A stretch of DNA of 64,000 bases. Origin: Tachypleus tridentatus. Its lineage: Eukaryota; Arthropoda; Merostomata; Xiphosura; Limulidae. The translations under genes were made by a program, and so were the position numbers. Every line of letters begins with the position of its first letter. Positions within the stretch are counted from its first letter, which is position 1. The DNA is taken from positions 21,134,400 through 21,198,399 of the forward strand of contig NC_134828.1 in NCBI RefSeq assembly GCF_004210375.1. The letters run 5' to 3'. Below, piece after piece: positions 46,787 through 64,000 of the stretch. A model generated the notes under the pieces. It was not told the DNA's origin. It saw only the letters and a program-made list of their open reading frames with translations, and did not search any database.

Positions 46787-47066
46787 TTGTTTGTATGTTT
46801 TTTTGAATTTCGCACAAAGCTACTCGAGGGTGATCTGTGCTAGCCGTCCCTAATTTAGCAGTATAAGACAAGAGGGAAGGCGGCTAGTTATCACAACCCA
46901 CCGCCAACTCTTGGGCTACTCTTTTACCAACGAATAGTGGTATAGGTCGTCTCATTATAACGCCCCCACGGCTGAAAGTGCGAACATGTTTGGTGCAACG
47001 GGGATGCGAACCTATGACCCTCAGATTACGATTCGCACGCCTTAACCCACTTGGCTATGCCGGGCC
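46787..47066 (-). mobile_element. tRNA-derived SINE, full length
   Basis: Minus-strand copy with head (GGCCCGGCATAGCCAAGTGG) and body. The tail is the TTTGTTTGT run at 46,787. No clean target duplication found. Confidence 0.88.
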
Positions 47067-47069
47067 ATT

Positions 47070-47706
47070 TACACAAATTATTCACTGGTTGGCTTAACTT
47101 TCAAACAGTATTTCAACAGAAATTCTAAATTTAATACACCTTAACTTACGAATAAACTTACTTGCAGATTTATTTGCTGATTAGACAATAGCACACTGAC
47201 TGAAACTAAAAGGTTAAACAATTGCTAAATTTTATACATTTTTATTTTAAAAGAAAGATGACATTTCGAGCTCGCGATCTTCGTTAGATAATATACTTTT
47301 CAACAATGACGCATGCGTAGAATTCCAAGAACTACGTATATAGTATTTGGAATGTCGGCGATTGTTCGATCTTTTATTATATATATTTTGTTCGGCTTTC
47401 ACTATACTTGTCTTTCAATTGTTCTTTCGTAATAGTTTCGATTTGAGTTGAATTTTCGAGTTTTTTTTCTCGAATTTGTAAATTGTAACATATTTTTGCA
47501 AGTTCAGTGCAGATCTACATATTATTGTTACGGCCATTAAAATACAAAAATACAGCAACTCTCTCTTCTAACAACAATTATTCGTCTGATATTGTAGACA
47601 CGTCACGTAACTAAGGGTAAAGCCTTGGAAACAAGAAACAATAATGCTAATCAATCTGATGTACAAACGGCGTATTTGATAGTTTATAAAGTAATATCTT
47701 ATCAAA
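47070..47706. other. Upstream region of candidate membrane-protein gene
   Basis: AT-rich, with scattered CpG (TTCGAGCTCGCGATCTTCG near 47,265) and no TE match. Could hold the promoter and 5' untranslated region of the gene starting at 47,707. Confidence 0.3.
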
Positions 47707-48365
47707 ATGGTTTCATTTTTCAAAATACCTTCTGACAACATATTTATTAAGACCAACCTGTGCTTAGTAGTTGTCATAGAAAGTGTTATCACTCTTATTT
47801 GTTACAATATTTTCTACATTGACGAATTTGGGTAAGTCAAGAGTTGTATTTAAAAAATTAGTTTGATTACTTCACGTGAAAAGTATTTGATTGTGAAAAC
47901 ATGGAATTAAAGCAACAAAGATGATTATATTGTCTCTTTATTTGAATTGAATCCGTAATTCTGTTCTAATATCCTTAAATTTGTTGTGGAATAAATAATT
48001 ATTGAGGCATACCTTTTGTGTTAATTTGCATAACTCGCAATTACTCACTTATTGTACACTTACACTAATGTAATTGCAGTTGTTGGTCCTACGGATGTTT
48101 GTAAAGATGTTTATCTATACTGTCGGTGCGTATACGAAAATAATAAGTTAATTAACTTGTTACGAACATTTTACAAATCTGACATCTTTGAACCTGCTGT
48201 ATTTTGTCAGTTATCCTGAGCATCCGAAATGCTGCAATCACCATAGTTGCCCAGTCGGAGATACGAGTGTTCAATACTTAATAAACCTTATAATAATCTT
48301 GTGTGGAGTATTTTCAATATTCATATCTCTTAAAACGTTTTTTTCTACTTCTTCAGGAACTGAAG
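47707..48365 (+). CDS. Candidate small membrane protein, first exons, family not recognised
   Basis: Proposed exons: 47,707-47,831 (ATG in AAAATGG context, donor GTAAGT), 48,080-48,100 (21 bases, acceptor TTGCAG, donor GTAAAG) and 48,211-48,365 (acceptor TTTGTCAG, donor GTGAG). Phases agree (2, 2, 1). The product begins MVSFFKIPSDN, has a hydrophobic stretch LCLVVVIESVITLICYNIF, a Cys/His-rich loop (CWSYGC, then YPEHPKCCNHHSCPVGD), a second hydrophobic stretch (INLIIILCGVFSIFI), and SLKTFF. This looks like a two-pass membrane protein with a Cys-rich loop. The tiny exon may be skipped, since exon 1 to exon 3 is also in phase. Later exons were not found; alternatively the third exon reads to a stop at about 48,390. 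Splicing and expression are inferred. Confidence 0.42.
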
Positions 48366-48399
48366 GTGAGATTTTATTTCAAACCGCCTAATGTAGGAT

Positions 48400-49490
48400 A
48401 TTTACTGACAATTCTTTAGCCCATTATAAAAAAACTTTGATTTAAACACGATTACATGATTTTTTATTGGTGTTTATCGCATAAATTAAATGCCAGGGTT
48501 ACCTGTTTAAAGTTTATTTTTTTAAAGTGATTAAATTAATTTATGTTTGTCAAGCATTTTTTTGCCTAAAAGTATACAGTAATGCAAGTGAAATATATGG
48601 GTGTGTTGGACAAAGTATGTAACTTGTTGGTGGCGATAAATTTGGCAATAAATAAACAGTACACACTTCGCTTATTTTAAAATAGTGTATATTTAAAACA
48701 AGTTATACGCACAAAAAGAATTTACACTACATGTATGTACATCATAGTTGCATTTCAAATAGTATACAATAGAGTTCTCTCTTTGTTGTCAATAAACTGC
48801 TTTAGAATCTAGATGAAAAACTAAACTATCTTTATTTTTAATCTGATCAATAACAGTGTATAACTCTCTTATTTCTTTCACCTTTGTTGTTTCTTTTATC
48901 ATAACAGTATCCTCACTTTTGATACACATCTGCTGTTTTTGTGAAAGGCAAGTTCAGTGGTCTTAGAAAACGTTTTGACAAGACAACTTATTCTCTCAAA
49001 ATGTCAGAAAATTGCTAATCTCCCTTTAACATGTTAACCGTTAGGCCATTCGTTCCCACGAAGTTTAACTTTACGTTACCTAACCTTTGTTTGACCGAAA
49101 CTACCTTTCAGTTGATTAAGTTCGATTTTCGCTCTCTTCCAGCCAGCTCGCTCAGTTGTTGCATTTTTATATACTTTATTGAGGCCTTAACATCTAGATC
49201 AGCGACTTACAAACACAACTTCCAACGATCGTCTGCTTTTAACTCTTATTAAAAAAAAGTTGTGAAATATAATCTCACAAAATAAATCAGTCAATACTGC
49301 TTACACTATCTTTTATATCTGAAAATGTTGCAACAAACCAACAGCACAGAACAATACAGGAATTATTATTTTATGATAAAAACAATAAAGACACGAAAGA
49401 TCGATTTTTTATCTAAATAGGAGATTTAACATCATTCATGTCTTTAAGGTCAAATTTAGAACGTTCTATATAGCACTCGAGACATTATAA
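48400..49490. other. No gene seen; possible continuation of the upstream gene
   Basis: The frame at 49,031-49,252 is open but has no recognisable motif. No convincing exon bounded by splice sites was found. Confidence 0.35.
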
Positions 49491-49493
49491 TCA

Positions 49494-49698
49494 GGCCCAG
49501 CATAGCCAAATGGTTACTGCGCTCGTCTCGTAAAATGATGACAGTAGCGGGTTTGAATCCCCGTCACATCAAACATTGTTTTCCTTTCAGCCACAGGTGC
49601 GTTATAATGTGACGGTCAATTCCATTATTCTTTGGTAAAGGAGTGGAACGATGAGTGATGATGACTAGTTTCCTTCCCTCTAGTCTTGCACTCAAAAA
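49494..49698 (+). mobile_element. tRNA-derived SINE, diverged subfamily, 3'-shortened
   Basis: Head GGCCCAGCATAGCCAAATGG with B-box-like GCGGGTTTGAATCCCCG, then a diverged body (GAGTGATGATGACTAGTTTC). It stops after the CTTGCACTC block. Confidence 0.82.
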
Positions 49699-49838
49699 CA
49701 AATATTATAATTAATCTTTGTTGGCAAACGCTTATTTATATTTGTGTGGTATATTAATTATTCTTCTATAGTACTTAATATTATTTAATTTCGGTAGTGC
49801 ATAAAAGAAACATTTTATTAAATATATTAAATAACATG

Positions 49839-51555
49839 AGGGGATTCTGTGTGAAACCACCAAACCATGGTAGAGCCCACAGTCACCTTTCATTCCCATT
49901 TATTTGGATATATTCGGCAAATATAAGAAGGTACTTCCAATTGTGAGTATCTGCCTTATTCAGATAGGCTGACCAGTGGATAAAGCAGTTTTGTCGAAGG
50001 ACAGACCTAATTTAGTGAACTGCACCTGGATACGAAGGCCAAAAGGAACAATGGCAAACCATCTATTCTAAAAAAGCATGAGCCACTGAAGAAAGAAAAC
50101 ACAACCCAAGGTGGGATGCTGTGGTAGAGATCGAAGTTTTGAAGCATACAGTAAAGACTGTTGCAAACATTAGAGATGTAGAGGAGTTTCATGATTCTCA
50201 GTGTACAAACCCTGGACTGGAGAAGTGCGAAAGGCCGTTGTGAAGAGCTGAATCCCATGATGGTAAACTTCAAGGAGGAGTTGCTGGCAGAGCTCTAGGC
50301 CACAGTGACTTGTAGTCCAGTTTTGATGAATGAAGACACAATAGATTTCTAGCATAAAACATCAACTTGCTCCCAAGGAGGTGGAAGAGAGGACAAGGAG
50401 GACGCTCAGTGCCTTTGTACACTTGACACATAGCTATTTGATGCGTAGAGTAAAGGTCAGCTTACAGTCAGTGATAAGCCCCAGGAACATTGCTTCAGGG
50501 ATCACAGGAAGCACAGCTTCTCCCAAGACAGAGTTCAGGATGGGAATGAATACAATATTTGTAGCATGAATGCATACAAACGCTTTTAGAGCGAGAAAAG
50601 GTAAAACTCTTTGCTGTGGTCCACTTCAATAAATGAGTGAGGGCAATCTGTTGCTACCATTCAATGAACCTCATAATCAAAGACTGTCACGAGAAGTAGA
50701 AGCCACTGAGATAAAGACTACTTGCAACTGTAGGAATGAATTGTCCGCTGATGGCATTAATCTTTATAATGAAATGTGCGACACTCAAGACACAGCCCAA
50801 AGGAACTCCAAGTTCCTGTGGGAAAGAATGGGAAATTGTTAAACCCACACGGACTTTGAATCACCAGTCCATTAAAAATGTTTAATAATGGATTTGATTG
50901 GAAGTCTCGCAAGATGGCAAACCTCCACGTAGTGTCATAAGCTTTCTCTATGTAAAAATACAGAAACAATATGTTGTTGCTTGAGAATGATTCCCGGATT
51001 AACGTTTCAAGTCAAATCATGTGGTCCATGATGGAGCACTGTCATTGGAGCCCAAACTGTATGGGCAAGAGAAAATTATTTAATTCAAGGAACCAAAAAA
51101 TGAGCAAGAAAAATCCTCTGTAATATCTTACAGAGACCGCTCGTCAAAGCATTTGAGTGGTTGTTTCAAAGAATCTTGGAATCCTTCCCAGGCTTGAAAG
51201 TGAGAGGCGGTAGCATTTTGCCAAGCATCAGGAAAAACATTCTCCTGCCAAACTCAGTTAAAAATAACCAGAATAATAGCAAGAGAGGCAGGAGAGAGAT
51301 GGCATAGCATTTTATAGTGAATATCATCAGGTCCAACTAGTGTACTACAAGATCAATGAAGAGCAATCGTAAGTTCCACCAGCATAAAGGGTGATTATGG
51401 TCATAGAGACGATCAGCTCAAAAGAAAATAGGTGACTGCTCTGCTAGTATGTTGATGACTAAGAAGTTGAGGGATGAAGCAGAAGTGCTAGATGCACGAG
51501 AAAACTTTCACCTAGGGTATCTGCAATTTTCTGGCCATCAGAGAGCATGATTCAA
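49839..51555 (-). mobile_element. I-group LINE fragment (RT to RNase H)
   Basis: Minus strand, collinear with about 12,530-14,310 of the large copy. It shows YIEKAYDTTWRFAILRDF (50,900s), SIPPWVVFSFF (50,090s) and the FVSRCS segment, and ends near GGTGGTTTCACACAGAATCC (RNase H start). Broken by stops. Confidence 0.82.
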
Positions 51556-52600
51556 AGGGGCATAAGTATACTATCCACTGATCTTTCAGATCTGAAACAA
51601 CAAGGAGTTCAAGAACATTGATATGAAGAGGGCAAAAACTTTTGCAACACAGTCTTGAAGAGAATACATCAATGAAGACATGCAAATTTGGCCATGTAGG
51701 AGGAAGTGGGATGTTCTCCGAGACATTAACTTTGCCCAACCGCAATAAGGCTTGTCCATAACTTTAGAAGGGGATGGGAGAATTTAACATCCTGAGCATG
51801 GTTTCATTTATCGTGAAGAACCCATTGAAGGGACCACATATGAGCCCCATACAAGGTGTGTCAAAGGAGTTAATGAAGACATCATCCCCTAAAGCAATTT
51901 GATTAAGCAGCTTCGAGAAACAGCTAATGAGTATGATTAGCCAACTCTTGTTTGGAATGAGTACAAAAACACCAGTTGCCAGAAACAAGTAAAAACACAA
52001 TTCCAAAGAATAAGATACAGAGAGAGGGCTTCTAAAATGCAATGGTGCTACAGCCAACCCCAAGGGTAGAGCATGAAACTGTATGTTACCCAATGATAGA
52101 GAACTAAAGATATGGATGATAATACTCTGATACAGGATTGTAAAAGATATGCATTGGAGATGCCCAGCTTAGTCATCCAAAGCTGAAGAGAGAGATCTCA
52201 CTAAAATTTAAGTTCGGATTCCATAATTAAGCATGAACATGTTTATTGACACTGGACAAGTTCATGACACTCCTTGCTTGGTCATTTTTGGGGCCACAAA
52301 CTAGCGGGAGGAAAGGCCTCGAAAACATGGCGAGAAAGATTCGATAACCTCTGGTGTAAAAAGGTCATTTTACCACCTCTGAAAGATGCTGGCACAGAAT
52401 GGGATCCTGAGGAGGATAAAAGGAAACAGGTACAATGAATAAGGGATGAGGAGTAAGAAATGGGTAATGAAACCTTCTGATAATACCTTGATAAACTTCT
52501 ACTAGACCTAAACGCATCAGGTAGGCATAAGAACTGTTTGTGATGAACCATGTGACTTCAGGAAAACCATGAGTAGTGGCACCAGGGGAAGGAGGAACAG
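51556..52600 (-). mobile_element. DIRS-like retroelement remnant (RT and RNase H)
   Basis: Minus-strand blocks: PVSFYPPQDPILCQHLSEVV, then YQFHALPLGLAVAP-type (IQFHALPLGLAVAPLHF, 52,080s), then LHVFIDVFSSRL and HINVLELLVV (RNase H, 51,600s). These parallel DIRS RT and RNase H, with the DAS motif eroded to DVF. It joins the reversed I-group LINE at about 51,556. Confidence 0.65.
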
Positions 52601-52797
52601 GTCAAGGCTAGGAAGGGGATAGTTGGAAGACAGGAATCGGTGCCGTGCTCGGCTCTGGCTCAGACTAATGGGTCACCAGGTGAAAAACGGTGGATTATAA
52701 TATGTAACAATTTTTTTCTTTTTTTTCTTCCTGGACAGAAAGTATTATTATTTCACTTGCTTATGCCTAAAATAAATGGAAAAGACATATTTTCCTC

Positions 52798-53074
52798 TTC
52801 AAACTTTGCTTTTGTGACCTGAGTTCCCTGTACCCACTCCGCCAGATACGTGAAAGTGATTTACATTACAGTCGCAAATCTCGAAAAACTACTCACTTTT
52901 AAACATTTTTGTTTATTTTTGAATAACTTCAATATAAATAAATGTAAATGTCGATTCATATGTTGTTTTATTCAGATCTTATGCAAACGAAAATGTGAAA
53001 ATTTGCACGTTTTTACATAGAAAATAAGTTAATTTCTAAATGTCATTATCCATGTCACAAAAGCAAAGTTTGAA
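52798..53074. repeat. Inverted repeat with perfect 21-bp arms
   Basis: TTCAAACTTTGCTTTTGTGAC (52,798-52,818; 21 bases) is exactly inverted at 53,054-53,074, with 235 AT-rich bases between. This could be a small foldback element or structured termini of the neighbouring DIRS remnant. No target duplication is evident. Confidence 0.6.
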
Positions 53075-53089
53075 GGGAATAATGGCTAT

Positions 53090-54160
53090 TTCTTGTACTT
53101 TTACAACATAAGCAATTAAGAAATAACACTTACTATCCACGAACAAAATTTGTGTTACATAGTGTTATTGCCAATGTGGAAATAAGGAGTGAGAGGACTT
53201 TCCCAGAAAACTCCTTCATGTTCCTGTGAAAAATCTCAGACAAGAGATGGACCGAGGAGAGGTACTGCAACAGAGTCATCACAGTATGACAAAGACAGGA
53301 ATAGTGAATACTCGATAGATGAATGGGAGATTTGTGATCTACCACTCCAACACCCGAACAGGCAGAAGTGAACCCTACCATTTTTTTTTGTCCAGACACG
53401 AACAATCTATCCAATGTTAAGAGAGAGAGAGAAGGAAATGATCCATGGCACGAAGGGACGAGGCATACTGATGCTACCACCCAACTAAGAGGTAAAGTGC
53501 TCAACACAAACCCAAATATCAAGTAAATGAGGTAGAGAGGCAGAACTTTGTGAAAGGGAAAGACTGGGACGATAAGAAGTAGAATGTAGAAACAAAACAT
53601 CTGGTGAGAAATAAAGTCGAAAAACAAAACAAATGAAAGTTGATCAGAATCCTCGGGAAGCGTGTGAGAAGGCATGGCAAACTCGGTTGGGATGAAGAGA
53701 AATGATCAAAATCCCTTTCAGACAAATGTTGCCCCGTATAATGCTCAATTTTCCTGTGAACGAATGCAAATAAATAGCTTTCTTGGTTGCTTACACCTAT
53801 GGCTCGAAGTATGACATCACATAAATGAGAAAGATCCGAAGTAATACATAACGTTAACTTTGGAATTCGGGCTTGAAATCGAACAAACAAGTGAAAAATT
53901 AAAACACTAGTAAATAAATTTTTTCAAAGTCAAAGCGGAAATTTCTTGAAATAAATAGTAAGTTACACTAACGTCAACCACTCTAAGCAGAACTTGAACA
54001 AAAAGAAAAATGTCTAAACTTCATCATTACCAAAAAAAAATTATGTTTCGATAGTGGCACATAAGAGAGAGATACATGCATGCGTAACGTGACGGTTGTG
54101 TATTCCTATTGGTGGAAAGATGACGCATGATGATTTGCGTGGGAGATTTGTTGAAATCTA
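53090..54160. other. Unassigned stretch, perhaps DIRS 5' remnant on the minus strand
   Basis: The minus strand is C/T-rich like the DIRS coding strand and has broken frames (53,133-53,675 and 53,519-53,890), but I cannot match a domain. The 54,060-54,160 part has an inverted CCAAT-like CTATTGG of unknown relevance. Confidence 0.3.
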
Positions 54161-54170
54161 TGATTTCAAT

Positions 54171-54328
54171 CAGGCCCGACGAGAGGGGGTCAGGGGGGCC
54201 AGTGCCCCTGGGTCCGGGTGTCGAGAGGCCCAGGAGGACAGCCTGTATATAATGCTTTGCCAGCTGTTTGTGGAAGGGGGCCTTAATGCTTGCTGTCCTG
54301 GGGCCCGTAATGGCTCTCGACGGCCCTG
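54171..54328. mobile_element. hAT-type MITE with 8-bp target duplication
   Basis: GC-rich 158-bp insert. The left end is CAGGCCCGACGAGAG, and the right end in reverse complement is CAGGGCCGTCGAGAG (13 of 15 match). It is flanked by 8-bp repeats ATTTCAAT (54,163-54,170) and ATTCCAAT (54,329-54,336), differing at one base. Ends of the CAGGGCCG type with 8-bp duplications are typical of hAT elements. It has no coding capacity. Confidence 0.82.
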
Positions 54329-54339
54329 ATTCCAATAGG

Positions 54340-55021
54340 TGGGTGCAAAAGGCTTGTGGAATGTGTTATAAAAAAATCGTCTATGGAGGGCAGAACAAAA
54401 CAGGAAACGCTAATTTTGTGAGAGGAGGAAAGTACCTTATTAGAAGATTAAAATAACTCTGAGACTTACGGGTAGTGTTTTACAGTATTTTCTACATTTA
54501 ACAATGTGTAAAAAATTGTTTATGGAAGATAACAACTTTTATTCAAACATGGGTATTTTTTTATAGGAAGAACAAATTGAGAAAAATGTTGTGTCCACTA
54601 AGAGGGATGATACAAATTCAAAAACTCTCATCCATTTCGTCAGGAGTCGTTTAATTAGAAACACCGTAAGAAATATCCAGTCTGTTTTCTTTTGATATCA
54701 GTATTGTTACACAAGCATTAATGTTTGCTTTATCTTTTACACCTGTGCAATACAAATGACATATTTTATAATGAATTATATTACAAGTTAAATTGTTTAA
54801 CCTCAAGGTGGTTCATAACTTTAATGGTATAACTTAGAGCATTATATACAGGATTTTGTTTATTTTTCAGTCTTGTGATTACATAATTCAAAAGCTGCTC
54901 TTTGTTTACATCACTTGTGTCAGAGCATTGAATTTTCAGTTACTTTCTAAATATACGTATATCATTGAGTTGGAATTATTACTTCATAGTTGTAATATTA
55001 ATGATTGCATTTCATTACCAG
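54340..55021. other. Intronic or upstream sequence before the first visible PAK exon
   Basis: No regulatory CRIB domain exon was found here or further upstream in the window. The stretch ends in acceptor TTACCAG at 55,021. Confidence 0.4.
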
Positions 55022-63521
<8,500 letters not shown>

Positions 63522-64000
63522 GTATGGTATAAATTACTGTTATTTTACTAGGATATTTTGTTCTACTTTGAACCTAACATCCTAATGTACACAATAACAA
63601 ACAATATCAGTAAATGTAAAGTTCACTGTTATGCTTGGCTGTTCATCTAACAGAATGGGAGCTTCAATTTAAGATACCACCTCATAATTAAATAATGTTT
63701 ATTTTGTAATATTCGTAAATTCCATACAATATCATCTTTTACTGGTGAAAAAATGGAATAATTTTTACATCCCTGATGAATGTAAATATTTTCACCCATA
63801 AAATTTTTTAACTGCATTTAAATCCAGCCATTCCAATTTATTTTAATTGATTTGTAACTGGGAGAAGTGTTTGAACTGAATAGTAATGTTTCTATGATAA
63901 AAGTTTTAACATTACACAACTCGGTTTTGTTGAAGTTCATTTTCAGATACTTTAAATTTTAATGCATTAACCATTGATAGAAAACACTTGATTTTTACTT
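63522..64000. other. Start of the next PAK intron, to window end
   Basis: Begins GTATGG. The expected final exon (His-x-Phe-Leu end of the kinase domain) is not found before 64,000. Confidence 0.6.

Noticed and set aside
49031..49252. 73-residue open frame
   Set aside because: No domain and no splice context; kept only as part of an unassigned stretch.

Overview
The window is animal nuclear DNA: AT-rich, with spliced genes, long introns and a heavy load of decayed transposons. Best guess is a chelicerate, probably a horseshoe crab. The grounds are a tRNA-derived SINE family that I recognise from memory as horseshoe-crab-like, an R2 element (R2 is known from Limulus), Penelope-like, I, Jockey, CR1 and DIRS remnants, and a PAK-type kinase with short exons. 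The species call is inference; the element classes are read from protein motifs.

Layout. 1-1501 is the 3' part of an R2 retrotransposon, followed at 1502-1616 by 28S rRNA sequence starting at the R2 target site. 1.6-6.6 kb is AT-rich with no gene seen. 6601-7529 is an internally deleted piggyBac element with TTAA target duplications and an array resembling heat-shock elements. 9.73-16.24 kb is a nearly complete but broken I-group LINE that appears to sit inside a Jockey LINE. 19-20.6 kb is a DIRS-like remnant, and 20.76-22.74 kb a reversed CR1-like LINE. 23.6-24.3 kb is a Cys-rich ORF of a repeated arthropod family; its 3' flank recurs at 36.9 and 41.1 kb.

27,477-35,694 is a large palindrome with arms of about 3.7 kb and a loop of about 0.8 kb. 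It is built around Penelope-like (GIY-YIG) fragments that carry a hammerhead-like motif. A 1.3-kb direct duplication (36.43-37.74 and 40.58-41.87 kb) brackets I and DIRS debris. 41.88-45.8 kb is a Jockey LINE. 47.7-48.4 kb may hold the first exons of an unrecognised two-pass membrane protein. 49.8-52.6 kb holds reversed I and DIRS remnants, and 54.17-54.33 kb a hAT-type MITE.

55,022-63,521 holds six in-frame exons of a PAK-family Ser/Thr kinase covering most of the catalytic domain. Its first exons and last exon lie outside or were not found, and its introns are studded with SINEs. It is the only recognised host gene; the small membrane protein is a candidate second. Almost everything else is mobile-element sequence that no longer encodes intact proteins.
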